From Cymodocea nodosa (taxonomy: Eukaryota > Streptophyta > Magnoliopsida > Alismatales > Cymodoceaceae), in the NCBI GenBank assembly GCA_036874045.1, contig CM072341.1:446501-510500 (forward strand): a DNA stretch of 64,000 nt, given 5' to 3'. Positions 34,601 through 46,600 of this stretch are shown in pieces (position 1 is the stretch's first letter; each line of letters begins with the position of its first letter). The position numbers and the translations under genes were made by a program. The notes below the pieces were generated by a model. That model made no database searches and was not told the DNA's origin. It saw only the letters and a list, made by a program, of their open reading frames with translations.

Positions 34601-37600
34601 AATTCCCAGATCCAATTCCCAACAATTCTTATTAGCTGATGACAGTTATATCCATTGGGTTTGTTACTCTGGTTACAGTTATCTTCCATAGTTTTTCTTG
34701 GTTTCAGAGATACACTTGTATGGAAAGAAATGCTCAAGAATATGAGTTTAAGCATGCAAAAAAGTAAAAATCTCTAGATACCGTGGAAGTAAAGTACTAT
34801 GAAACAAGTGATCTTTCCCTTGATTACTTATGAATGCTTTCCAATTATATTTTTATAAATTATTTAAGAAGGATGCTGATCCTGTGGTTTGACTCCTATA
34901 TATTTTAAATCCCAAGTAATGAGCAATATCTAAAAAGAAGGGTCTGTTGCCAAACATTTTGGATGGTAGATTTTTGAACTCTCCACTTTCCTCTTCAAAC
35001 ATAGAAGTTCTTAATTAATAGTTGAGCAATCACTGATCATAGGTTTTCACTAGATGTTAGAGAATAATAAGAATACGGATAATTGTCGAGACTTTATTCT
35101 ACTGACGATGGATTTTTGAATCCAGGTGATTCACATGATATTAGATAGAAATATTTGGAAGAAAATGATTCCTGTAGCCAATCCTATATAGTGAGATTGT
35201 GACACAAATTGTTGCTGTTGTAGTGATTTGCATGATATATTTTCCTTTTGTATGCATTCACTCATGAACTTTGGCATACTTGGAGTATACTAGGACAGAT
35301 AATGGATGCTACTTGGAGTATACTAGGGCAAATAATGGATGCTTTTGTTCTAAATTTCAATTCACAGTGCTTTAGGAAATTGAATTGATTATAATGCTTA
35401 TAAAATGTTCTTTTCCACAACCAATCTTGCTGCATGTCCAACTTTATTAATTGAACTTGGATTCAGGTTGTTATTTTCCTACCAGTGATCTTCATTGTCC
35501 AATCAATGTCTTTGCATAGAAAGAATTTATAGAATTATTTTTGGTTCTGCTGATCAGAAAAGTGGATCAATCAGATATATTGCTTCTATGGAATCAGTGG
35601 AGATACAAGGGCCTGTCATATCTACTTGATAAGAGAACTGTGAGATTGCTTGCAGGATCTACATTGATTTTTAGTGCACCAAAGGACCAGTGGATTTACA
35701 CTCTGGAGAACTTGAAAGTTTATAATGAGCCTCATCATAATTTGCTTGAAATTATAGTAAGTTGGATGCAGCTGAGAGTGCATTTCGTAAATTTCTTTTC
35801 TCAACATTCAGAAATTTTTTGACATTTGTACTATATGTTTGCAGTTATTTCTTGATCAGCACCATATATATTAAGAAAAAAGTCTGAGTTTCAAATACTT
35901 TGAAGAAAGTTGAATATATACAGACAATATGATATACAGAAATGAATACAATTGCTGGTGGTCAATTAAGAAGGCATGCAAGTTCATCATAAAATGTGGA
36001 ACATAAATTGAGACTAAATCTTTAGCAAAGATATTCATTCTTGGGAGCCCCAACATTTCTTGCGACACCTTCAGTCAAACCTGAACCTGAACGAATCAAG
36101 AATTTAATTGAGTTGGCCTGTCTTCCCCTTCCTTTCTTCTAACTGGAAGGGTAAGAGGAACTGTCAATGTTGCTTACCTAATAGGTGGAATTTTCTTTGA
36201 AAAATGTTTGACTTGGTTTTATCCATTAGCTTTGTTGATGTCTTTGTGATCACGTTTCTTGAGAGTCTGAAACTTTCAACTTTATTGGTCTTAAACTGAA
36301 TGATAATTTCAGTCTTGAATCGTACACAACTCAGTTTTTTCTTTCAGTTTTATGGTTGTTATTTTTCTCTATAAAAATAACCTAAACTAATCTAGCACAG
36401 AAGAAAGAAATGTTTTCTTGTATTTGTTTGAACGTATTAACAGAACTAGCATACAAATTGACTATTTTTATACGGGTTGCCGGTCGTGCTTAGGTTGGTT
36501 CCTGATTGTGAATTAGAAAAATTGGCAGGTTTTGATAATCAACCTGAATCTAATATCTCCTCTTGAATTTGTGCTGCATTATTTTCAAAAGTTTTCATTT
36601 CCACCAGTTCTGTTATAATGTTCATTTACTAATTTGTAATCATGTTTCCCTTGAATTTTCATTGAAATTATTAATTAGCAAATTGTCATATATGGATGTC
36701 TATAATTGTAGTTTACCCTGTGCACTCTCGTTGCTTATAAAAGTCTCTACGCATTATACCACAGGAGCTGGCTTTTTTAGGCTTAATTTCAAGCAGATGG
36801 AAGCATCTTATTCAGCACCTTCTGTCAGTCTCCTGCGATAGTCTTCCTTTCTCTGAGCAACAATATGTTCTGCATGATTTACGTCATGTACGTAAGTTTC
36901 AGTGTTGCAAGAAACCAGCTGATTCCAAGGTAAGTGTAGATAATCCGTTTCCTACTGGTTTTCGCTAAATTGCCAAACTTGGTGTGGCCTAATTGTAAAG
37001 AGAGGTAAGTAGAGGGACTATCATTGTAACCCTTAATTAAGGACACATATAAGAATCCGTTTATTACAACATTTATTCTAACACCTCTCATTGGAGCATC
37101 TAAGACATACAACCACTCCATGCTCAAAACACAATGAAAATAGGAAAAAGGGATAACTGAAATGGAAGTATAACAGATGCTGTAATCATTAGATAGTTAG
37201 AAATCAAGGTAGTTGTTGCATTTCATAACAAGTAGGTAACAATAGTTGATGTAGTCATAGTGGTAACAAACATAAAATAATAGTTATAGCAATAGTAGCA
37301 ACAATAGATAAGCACAAATGATGGCTTATCACATTGGCCTTCTCTTGAATAGGCAAGCAAGACATTAGTTGAACTATACATGTTAATTGGGCTAGTACGG
37401 CTTAACATGGTCAAATTGGACTATTGATTGACATGACTCAATTTTTTGAGTTGTGTTGGGCCATCCTCTTGGTTGATCAGTTGGACTAGCATGGCTTGGT
37501 TGGGACCTGCATGCCGACACAACCTAGATTGGGCTAGCTCAACATCACCCAAGCTAGCACGGCCCATTTTTTTTTTAAAATATAGGTATGCAAGGGTATA

Positions 37601-40600
37601 TTATTGGAAGATTCAACTGTTGGTCCATTGCATGAACAACTTTTGTTCTAAGTTTTGTAGGAAGGTTCCTACATTTTATTTATTTTATTTTAAAGAATTT
37701 AATTTTAAATAAGTCCTGAATTTTTAAAAATATATTTTTAGTCCTTAACTTTTCAATTTTCTTTAACACAAAGTCCTTAAATTTTCTAAAATTGCATTTA
37801 AGTTCACCCTTAAAAGCCTATAGATGAACATGTAAGGAAAGAAAAATTAATTAATAATGTAGGTGAAGTTAAAACAGATAAAGAAAGAACAAAATGGTGA
37901 AAAAGTTTTAAAACTGTATAATTTAACAGAAGATTCAATTATGGATAAAAATAAATGGAGAGAAATGATTCATATGGTTATCTGTACGTCATAAGATTAA
38001 GACATTGATTGTTTTCATTTTTTGCAATGTTATAGAAAAGTCTTTATGACTTTTGTATGGGTTTGGTGTGGTAGGAATTCAATTTGACTGAGTATGTGAC
38101 ATTCCTATTGAGCTCTCAGCCTTGCATATTTTGGAAACTATCACCTATTCTGGTTGCTTCTGCAGTGTCATCTTGGTAAATCTTTCTTTAGCCTTTTTTT
38201 TTTCTTTCTAAATTTTCAAGTACAAAAACTTTCTTCAAAGCTGCTATATTATATGTGCATGTGTACGCATTCATATATCTGAGCAAAAACAATATGAAAA
38301 AGAACTCATTACCTGAGCACCTTTATATGTTAACTATATAACCGAAATTCACAAGCATGATAAAATAATATGTTAAAACAATGGTCTTTGTAACAATCAT
38401 CAGAACGCCACCGTGATCTGTTAGTATCAACAGATACCAAATAGGTCTTATATGAAAACCAATATTGTCATGGAAATATAATGTCATGAAATTTCTACAG
38501 GTTCACTTTAATTTTATCAGTATTAGTTAAATGATGTTATTTATTACTCATCCTCTTTTTGCATCAAATTCCTATGATATATTTGTAACTTCATATCCAT
38601 TTGCATTTATATTGACCTAGCACAGGTTTTCTATTTCTTTGCATCTTGTTGCATAGATAAAAAAGGGTATGCACTTGTTTTTTTTTAGCATACACGCTTA
38701 ACTAACTTCTAAGTTAAGATGCTCATATCAGATCTTACATATCAAATTGGCATGCTAGATTTTGCATGCATGTATTAAATCAATAACTACAAGTATAAGA
38801 CATCTTTTATGGTACGTTGGTAAGTACGAGTCGTTTCTACTGAAAATCATAAATTAATAATTAGAATTCTAAGAAATGAATTATGCTAATTAATTTGTAT
38901 ACAACAATTATAATTATCTAAACAATAATTAAATTCTGCACTATAAAATTATACTAATACAGTAAATGTTGCTGACAATTATATAAACAAGAACAAGATG
39001 CACAGCAACGATTTTAAATAGGAAAATATAACAATTCAAAGCTAAACAAAATACTAACTTAAAATACGATGCACACTGGCGATTGAAGGTTAGGTCTTCT
39101 TGTCTGTCATCTACCTCTTAGTTGTCACTTAAGAAAGAACCGTCTGTAAAGTTTTCAATCTGTGCCTGCTGTTACCAAGACCAAAATCGTTGAAACGTCA
39201 ATTTCCAAGCTTTCTTTTCGTTGGAAACAATTGTGTGCGTTGCAACGTTTGTAGATTTCCGCATCTGATGCGTGCATGCCTCCAATGATCTTGTTCACGT
39301 GCTGTCCACCTCAAAACCTATGACTTGTGCATCCCACTACCGTTTTTGAGCTCCACCTACATGCAAGCAGATCATCTCCCCGTTGATCCACCCAAAGGTC
39401 ACCTCCTTGTTGTCAGCCACCAATATTCCAAGGGAAAGTCTTCATGAACCAGCATTCAACGTCCGTTGCTCGGCTCAACGCATGGACTTGCCCGTCGCAA
39501 AAGCTCACGGTCTTGTCCAATGCAAAGATACGTAACTCGTCCGCCTGAGAAATCCACATGTAGATGTGCGTCGTCCATCTGCTGTCACTGCTCCACATCA
39601 ATCAGCGGAGTGCGAGAGAAAGAAATCGAGAGGGTTTTTGTGGATTATAAATGGAGTGATTTTGTGAGGGAAATTCCTATTTTGTCTCTCGAACGGGATT
39701 TTGCAATAATGTCCTTTTTAAATATATCTAAAATTTCCTAAAAATAGAAAACTTGCACATAAATAAAATGATATATTTTCTAAAAATTAAATTCCTATTT
39801 TCATGCATTATTTCTAAATTATGCCAAATTATTGATTTCTCCATAAAAGTGTCTTCTTTTATGCATTTCTTCGTAATTGTCCTTGTAATTGATAAAATAT
39901 TTAGTTCTTGCATAAATTACATAAAATATCTTCGTGAAGTATCATTTATGTATGAAAAAATATATTATTTTATGCTAAACAATGCACATATGCTAGCTTC
40001 CTGTATCTGCAATAGAAATTCGTTGGTTCACATGAGGTGGAAGGAAAATAGAGAAAAAGGGAATTGGTATTGTCAATTGTCGACATTTTTTGTTTTCCCC
40101 TGGAAGTGGCTTTCTTTTGATTACTTCCAAGTTCTTGTTAGTCAATAATTTAGCCCAGTAATTGTTCTGTCTTGGTTTGCAGCTCAAACTTGTTCCAAAT
40201 GTACCTAGATAACATAGAGAGACAACTTAAGGGAAAACATACTACAGTAAGGTTGTAACTTTCTCTCTAAGAATGTTTTTTTTCTTCCTTGTATGGTTAT
40301 TGCATTTAATTCAATGTTTGCACTTCTTTTGATAGTTTCTGTAGCTGCAACCAGGACGGGAAGAATCACATGTCGTGTAAGTTGATTGTGTCACTTCCAA
40401 AAAATTGGTACTTAAGTATTGATCAAGTTTATTTTGCTTGGTTTGTGTTTATTTACCTTTTTATTCTTTAGAAGAAATGATATCATATTACATACCAATG
40501 CACAACATAAAACTAGCAATTGCTTTAATAGTGACATTCTTTATTTTTTAATAATTAATATTAATTTATTATATAATAATGGGAGAATGGTATAGTTGGC

Positions 40601-41917
40601 CACTGATTTCATTATAAGAAAAGAAGTCTTAAGTTCGAACTTAAGCAAAAACACTTACAATATCAAAAAAAAAAAAAACTTCTATTACACGATCGAAACA
40701 CATGCAAACTACACATTGAGGGCTATTTTTCAAATATCGATGGATGTTAGTGTTTTTAAAATAAGGAGGAGGAAATATTAGTTGAGGAATTAATGTAGAA
40801 TTAGAGGAAATTTATCAGGTGATTTGGTTAGAAAACAAATATTTTTATATTTCATTAGGAATGATTTTAACTTGAAATTTGATTTAATAGATTGATTAGG
40901 ATTTTGGATTAGATAAGAATATTTTCGGAGCTTCACAAAAGGGTTGATCCACTGGGAAAGGAAGAGAGGAGATTTATGTGTAATAGATAATACAGCTTTG
41001 TAGGCTAGTTTTTACTGGTTCTTATGTTAAATGTTCTTGAAGAAACGGTTACATAGGTTGATAGTTTGGAACAAATGAGAACGTTTTGCTGGACAACCAT
41101 TTTTATATTTTCTTGCAGTCTTGTATTGAATTATCAAATGAAATTTGAACAAGATCTATACTGATCTTGTCCCTTGATGCTTCAAATCAAAATATACACA
41201 ATCTCGGGTCAGCAAGTGACGAGGGGCTCCTACTTTGTGCGAGGGTTAGCCTTTAGTGGACCAAGGGTTTTTTGATGCTCAAGTCTACAAATCTATCGAT
41301 GAGATTAAGTTTAGAGAATGATTAGTTAAATTGTGTAATTTGAGACCCTTGAGTATTTATAGGGGACCATGTGACTGTAACTTCCTTGACTATCAACCCT
41401 AACCCTCATCTTCCTTCTTCGTTACAATGACGTGATGTGTCATCATGCTCAAGGTCTGGAGAAGGTTGTGTGCGGGATGATTGATTGTCTTCTGAATATG
41501 TGCAAGTTTGTGAAGTGCATGTTGAGGTTTGTGCATGAGAAAAAAATTGAGGTTTTTTTCCGATGGCATTTGCCCTCGGGCTTTGGACTGGTTCGATCTC
41601 TAGTTTAATATTCTCTGTTGTATATAGGTCGGGGATCTCTAGTTTGTCGGGTATGTTTCATGAGGATAATTCTTTGTCGGCTAATTGGACTACTTTTCAT
41701 AGGATTTGACTATCCATTTCTCATACTATAGGATCCCTAAATAATGTTAGATTTCCAAGAATCTTCGTTCTGCCTAATTTTGTCTGTTTATTTATTTGTC
41801 AATTTAAGTTTGCATTCGTTCATCACTTTGATTCCAGGTGAAGTTGCTGAAAGGATTTGGTGGTTGCACATGTTTAACTCCAACGGTTTCCAAGAAATCA
41901 ATTTGCAATCATCATGA
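31697..41917 (+). CDS. Conserved plant protein of unknown function (nine exons, 444 residues)
   Basis: Nine exons join in frame: 31697-31864, 32781-32879, 33029-33441, 35558-35756, 36765-36929, 38075-38175, 40183-40251, 40336-40376 and 41838-41917. The protein begins MAWSHPDVSLEELLHLLKGF and VDILILASGYQSSG. It contains LSKAREFVLEHLFQSLTLGG, a WRYKGLSYLLDKRTVRLLAG block near residue 270, LISSRWKHLIQHLLSVSC, FWKLSPILVASAVSS and SCEVAERIWWLHMF. It is mainly helical (Leu-rich heptad-like stretches), with no signal peptide, membrane span or catalytic motif. I recall similar uncharacterised proteins from other flowering plants, which guided the exon choices, but I cannot name the family or its role. 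At exon 6/7 the model gives Cys where relatives I recall have Trp, so that junction may shift by a codon. Introns of 2 kb carry transposon debris. Confidence 0.75.
33442..35557 (+). other. Long intron with an RTE tail and short duplications
   Basis: This 2.1-kb intron of the unknown gene contains a 33-base direct duplication at 35276-35342 (TACTTGGAGTATACTAGG twice) and a 24-base one at 34284-34334 ('aggataccatca' twice). At 35161-35222 lies an RTE LINE tail: GATTCCTGTAGCCAATCC, 'tatatagtgagattgtgac', GTTGCTGTTG. No coding exon is recognised in it, although an extra small exon cannot be excluded. Confidence 0.5.
37380..37575. repeat. Repeat related in composition to the 22.2/25.0-kb units
   Basis: This intron segment is full of 'ggcttaacatgg', 'attgattgacatgac', 'ttgtgttgggcc' and 'ctagcacggcccat' words, with poly-T at its end. 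The style matches the dimeric repeat around the copia element. I cannot align it well enough by eye to prove common origin. Confidence 0.35.
37961..38015 (+). repeat. RTE LINE 3' tail fragment
   Basis: GATTCATATGGTTATCTG followed by 'tacgtcataagattaagaca' and 'TTGATTG' follows the plan of the RTE tails at 10501, 19049, 35161 and 50217. It is more eroded than those. It lies in an intron of the unknown gene, 60 bases before exon 6. Confidence 0.45.
39050..39700 (-). other. Gene-like or LTR-like insert in an intron of the unknown gene
   Basis: About 650 bases with clearly higher GC than the surrounding intron. Read on the minus strand it looks like a promoter and leader: 'TTTATAATCC' (TATA-like, about 39640-39650), then 'cctctcgatttctttctctcg', then an ATG near 39600 opening a 62-codon frame beginning MWSSDSRWTTHIYMWIS. 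The downstream sequence has further fragmentary frames. I do not recognise the protein. It could be a retrotransposon LTR and leader, or a captured gene fragment. It has no visible terminal repeats. Confidence 0.4.
40577..40662 (+). repeat. Possible tRNA-derived SINE fragment
   Basis: The sequence GAATGGTATAGTTGGCCA resembles an RNA polymerase III box A, and 40 bases on AAGTTCGAACTT resembles box B (GGTTCGAANCC). A poly-A run follows at 40663. The body is too short and degraded to name a family, and it does not fold into a proper tRNA. Confidence 0.35.
40663..41837 (+). other. Last intron of the unknown gene
   Basis: Non-coding sequence without a gene. Between about 41190 and 41660 it contains 'agtgacgaggggctcctac', 'cctcgggctttggactgg' and 'ttgtcggctaattggac' words of higher GC than the flanks, which suggests old transposon sequence of unidentified type. 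Confidence 0.4.
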
Positions 41918-42683
41918 CTCGATTGGATGCTTGTGTATTATTCCATGATTCACTTTGGATGACTATAAGGTTCCGAAGAACCATCAAAGCTTGGGCGGAT
42001 GCATGTTCAACTTTCAAAGCAAACAGAGAAGTGGTCAGATGTCTGCTGTACTTCTCGTGCAAGGTTAGTGGAATAGGTGGTTCCCTACCCTATTCAAAAC
42101 AAATTTGACTGTCATCTGTCTCTTGCCATACTAACTGGCAAACATTTGCCCAACTTCCATCCATCATAGTAATCACGCAAACGCTACCAAAGAAACCTCT
42201 ACACCTATAATTTCAAATGAGAATAATTTTTTTTTACATGAATCCTGCGTGATCAATTAAGAACAACGAAGAAACAGTAATTTCCAACTCATTTGAAACA
42301 ATCTTTGGGCTTTTGGTTAGCATAACTTGATGGTCTGCTTTCTGTTCGATTGTAAGATCATCATAAGATTATTCTTTATCTGTTTGATTACAGTAACTTA
42401 AATAATCTACTTTCTGATTGATGATAATACCTACCATTCACAATTTTACTCTTGTTCATAATAGGCGGTTGGTCTCGTCATTGATTAGAGCTGCATGCAG
42501 GCACGAGACATAAAGAGTACCATCTCTGCCTGCCTGCCTGCCTGCCTGCCTGACTACCTTCATATATATATACATCTAGCAGAACGACGTCATGCTGTCA
42601 TCTTCTACTATTACTGTTGTTATTACTACTACTATTACCATCACCACTACTCCTATTCTGTCTTGCTTTTACTACTATCGCTA
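41918..42683. other. Convergent 3' region with a (TGCC)n repeat
   Basis: The unknown gene (+) and the caleosin gene (-) end towards each other here. A (TGCC)n run of about 6.5 copies lies at 42527-42552, and CTACTATTA-type runs at 42605-42655 lie in the probable caleosin 3' UTR. No other gene is seen. Confidence 0.6.
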
Positions 42684-44153
42684 CTATTCTCTCTTGCCAT
42701 ACTTGCGTTGCAGCTGAAGCTTCTCACAGTACTCGAACAGGCTCCCATCGTAGCAGCGTCTGATGGCTTCCTTGGGCAGGAAACCGTCGTCGTCCCTCGC
42801 CAGGAAGTACAGGATCCCCCACTCCAGCTTCGCCGCAAACCTGATTCACACACACACACACACACACAAAACCCGGACATATATAAATCAATCCACACAC
42901 ATGCACATGATGCACATACATGCAACTAAACTCATGCATACCACCCATAGAAGTCCCAGGTAACACGGAGCCCATCCGTCATCTGCCACAACTCCCGGAG
43001 AGAGAGCCTGTCAGGCTCTGTGAGTGCGAACTTGCTGAAGATGTTCTCAAAGTTTACAGGCATATACCTGCATGCATGTGATTATTAAAATTTATATGCC
43101 TATATACGTACATATAGATCTACGTAAGTATTTAGAGATGAGAAAGAGAGCGAAAGACCTGCCCTCACTATCGTAAGTTCCGGTGTCGCTGCCATGCCTG
43201 GCCTTTTGGATGTTGTCTATGAAGATTGGGAAGAAAGGGGAAGGAAACAAACCCTGAGCATCATACGTACAAATTAAATCAAGCAAAGCTGACATGAAAA
43301 AGTCTACAAGTGAAAGTTCTACTTCAAAATTAATTGGTAATAAGTAGAAGAATTTAACACATATAAGTTGAAGTTTGGTTTTTACTTTTTATATGTTGGT
43401 AATTAAGCATTGAATGAAGAAATTAACATGTAGAAGTTTAAATTTGGTCTTCACTTAAATGGTGTGAGACCGTTTTCAATAATATATGCATATTAATTGG
43501 CGAGCTTAATGGATTAGAGATTATTATGTGTAGGGTGGGTAAGTAATAAAGTAAACATATAATTACTAATTACAGGGAGGGTGGAATAGCTCATGGTGAC
43601 GTTGACGATGATGGCGATGAGGAGGGCGGCGATGGGGTTGAAGCCGATGGTCCTCATGCCGGAGTACGTCTCCCATGGGTATATGATCCCGTTGTTGTCT
43701 CGGTCGAAAAAGGCGACGTGTTGCTGGAGAACGCTCATCTGGTTGTGCCGGTGCTCCGTCGTCCCGTTCGGGTGCTCCATGTCCGGCGCTGCAAGAGCCC
43801 TCGCCAAGTCTACCAACCAACAGGTTTTCATTTTGTTACTTAAACGCACGTTTTGCATGTACATATGAGTTTAATATTGAAAACCGACATGATACAGAAG
43901 AAGAAGAATAGATAAATAGAATAAGATGTGGCTCAAAATTGAAGTGATTAGTTATAAAACAAGAAGACGTGAACCCAAATAAGTAGTTATACATTAGCTG
44001 AATTAAATAAAGAGGGCAAAAGCATTAAGATAGGGAGAAAAGGCACAGACATGGCCTGTTGATGGAGTTCTCCAGGTCCGTCCGAACCTTCCTGTCGAAG
44101 GTGAGCGGCGCCACGTACGCCACCGTCTGCGTGGCATCTCCCACCTCCGTCAT
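42684..44153 (-). CDS. Caleosin (lipid-droplet-associated peroxygenase)
   Basis: Five exons on the minus strand (44153-44051, 43809-43574, 43253-43159, 43067-42942, 42840-42684) join in frame to give 238 residues. An EF-hand calcium loop lies at residues 70-81 ([12 protein letters not shown]). It is followed by an amphipathic or membrane stretch ([16 protein letters not shown]) and the proline knot [14 protein letters not shown] that anchors caleosins in lipid droplets. The two heme-ligand histidines of the family are present (His65 in LQQHVAFF and His133 in KARHGSD), so it should be an active heme peroxygenase acting on fatty acid hydroperoxides. The C-terminal part has [21 protein letters not shown]. 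The N-terminus [20 protein letters not shown] is short, as in RD20/CLO3-like forms. A (TG)n tract, minus-strand sense, precedes the last acceptor. Upstream ABA-type motifs fit stress or seed expression. Confidence 0.95.
42847..42868 (+). repeat. (CA)n microsatellite beside a caleosin splice acceptor
   Basis: Eleven CA dinucleotides lie in intron 4 of the caleosin gene. On the coding strand the tract is (TG)n and ends five bases before the acceptor AG, where a polypyrimidine tract is expected. Confidence 0.9.
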
Positions 44154-44333
44154 CTTCCTCTGAAAACACCGACACACACGCGCACGCTTTCCTCCTCCCG
44201 ACTCCGGTCTCCGGCCCGCGCTTGGCTTATTAGCTACGCTCCTCCCTTTGGCTTCCCTCGGCCGTGGTGTCGAAATCGTCCTTTCGTCGTCATGGTCGAC
44301 CGATGGCGGATGTACTTGTGGTGTTCTGCCGTC

Positions 44334-44412
44334 TGCATGCGGACGGACGCGTGTGCGCCACCGCTACCGACGTGTCCTTCCGCTTCGGCGTCGCGTGACA
44401 TGTTGCCACGTA
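44334..44412 (-). promoter_or_regulatory. ABRE and RY motifs upstream of caleosin
   Basis: On the coding strand TACGTGGC (44412-44405) is a canonical ABA-responsive element (PyACGTGGC), about 255 bases before the ATG. ACGTGTC, another ABRE core, lies on the opposite strand at 44370-44376. CATGCA, the core of the seed-type RY element, lies at 44339-44334. The combination matches promoters of ABA-induced and seed-expressed genes, as known for several caleosins. Function is inferred from motif identity and position only. Confidence 0.5.
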
Positions 44413-46600
44413 CGCATCAGTGTCAATCTTTCACCTTACACTTGTCTCGGTATTGATTTTTTATATTTTAGGTACATGTGTGCGGTGCTTGGGAGAATAG
44501 TTATATATCGATTAACATTAACATTGAATTTAAGTTTATCTATGATTTTTTTTTTTACTTGTCATTGGTTAATTTTGAGGTAAATTTTCATAATTTTTAT
44601 ATAAATAGATATATTTAATAATTAAATAAAGATGATAGAAGAGAAAAGAAACGATGATAAAAAAATGATTGATGTCCGTCATTTATTGTTGATGTCTACA
44701 CTAAAATAAGTGCAGGCATTTATATTTTTCAATTTTTTACCATTAAAAATGGTGAGAGTTTTCTCACCTGTACATTCTTGTGTCTTTTTATTGTTATTGT
44801 AGAAAAATGGGATGATACACACTTAAATTAAAAATTCTTGAAATATTTATTTTATAATTTAGGTATATTAACTTAAAATCTGTTAACAATAAATATTCTA
44901 TTTAAAATAAATCGACATTTAAAAAAAAAAAATGTTTCAGATATAGATTTTAAGTTTAAAAAGTAAGATAAATACAATATTTTGAGAGTGTGTGTAACAT
45001 TTTACTATTATTATCATTATCATTGTCATTATTTATCAATCGTATGTGAATCATATTAGATACGTTTAACTAATCTAAAGTTTCACGGACAATTTCATCT
45101 GTAAAGGTTGATTTCTTCGTATTTGGTTTCACTTTCAGACGGTTATTCCTAATACCATCTTTACACCATACTATTTAAATATATCAACTTAGATAATTAT
45201 GGTGATGAAATAAATGCTTATTTATATGGTTAATATTAGATAAACGGTTAGGTGTAAAAACTTATTGACCTTCTGAATCTGAAAGGTGGGAATTAACTTT
45301 TTAAACGATGCATTTCGTTGAATCTTTAATGCAACTATAAACAAAAAAAAAATAAAAATCCTACACCTTAGATGTAACATTTTTAGATTATTGTTATCGT
45401 ATAATTTGATGAACCTAAATCATTGTCAACCTTTCTATATGTATATTATATAGATCGATAGATAGACAGATAGATATAGACTAAGCGCTCGTTGCGTTGG
45501 GACCCTTCCCATGTGCCTCGTCCCAACCCAAGTTGAGCTCTGGGGTTGTGTTTTAAATAATCGACGACGTTGGCCAACATTTTGGTTTAAATCATCCATT
45601 CTGATCCTAACATTAACCTATTATATTGAAAAAAAAATGTCTTTGTCGTCCGAACTGTCACATTGATGTTGATTATTCTTAAGCTATAATTAACTAAGTT
45701 TTTTTTATTTTATTTTTAACTATAGATCAATAATCATTAATAATAATAATAATAATTGTTGATATGCAACAATAATCATTATTATTGTACAAGGTTCATT
45801 AATTGTTACTGATAATTAATGGGACTGTGTGTGTTTGAACTCGTGAGGTAAGGGGAGGGGGGTAACATTTTTTTGGAATTTTCTTCTTGCCTGTCGTAGA
45901 AAAAGGAAAAATGTGATTATAAGCATTTGCAATTAAAAATATTTTAGGTATTTATTTTACGAATTATGTATATCAACTTAAAATTTACATCTAAAACAGA
46001 TATATACATATTCTTTGTAAATATTTATTATTAACAAATTTTAGATTTAATGTATTTAAAAAATACTTTTAATATTTTTAACCATAAATGTTTACAACGG
46101 CATTGAAATTATCTATTCATTCATTAAATAAGCGTTACATTTCATCACCTTGTTAAAGGCATAAAAGGAAGTTTTGGAGGACCTAAGTTTTTTTTGTAAT
46201 AATTTTTACGTGCCAAACTACCGCTCTTAAGCAATTGAATTGCAAATATGAATTTTAACGAACATAAAAATTATTATTATCAAAGAATTATAATCTTATA
46301 TAATTATATTTATGTTAAAAAGATTCACACGCACAAGTGCTGGGTCCACTACCTCTGGCCGTCATATCCCACCCAAGATTGGGTGGTCCACAGGCGTGGC
46401 CTCGTGGAGCTGGCGCGAAATTCGGCGCACGTATCTCGTGGTGGACCGTACGATATCCACCACGACTCATCGGGCGCCTTCGTCACCGTCGGATCAAGGG
46501 TTGACGGGAGTCGTACCAAGATGTCGTGCCAAGAGTAAGGGGGCCACTTCCCATATATTCCCGCAATTGCCAATCCCCCAGTGCGGCGGCAGCGCACCAA
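44413..46600. other. AT-rich spacer between the divergent caleosin and PHR genes
   Basis: No gene is seen. The first part is distal caleosin promoter and the last few hundred bases the PHR promoter. A GATA-type run lies at 45450-45478, and TAATAATAATAA at 45738-45755. Several 'attttaggtatatta' and 'acttaaaatctgttaac' words recur (around 44860-44890, 45950-45980 and 46020-46060), which suggests a dispersed AT-rich repeat. Confidence 0.5.

Noticed and set aside
40577-40662. tRNA gene
   Set aside because: Box A and box B-like words are present but no cloverleaf with paired acceptor and anticodon stems can be drawn.
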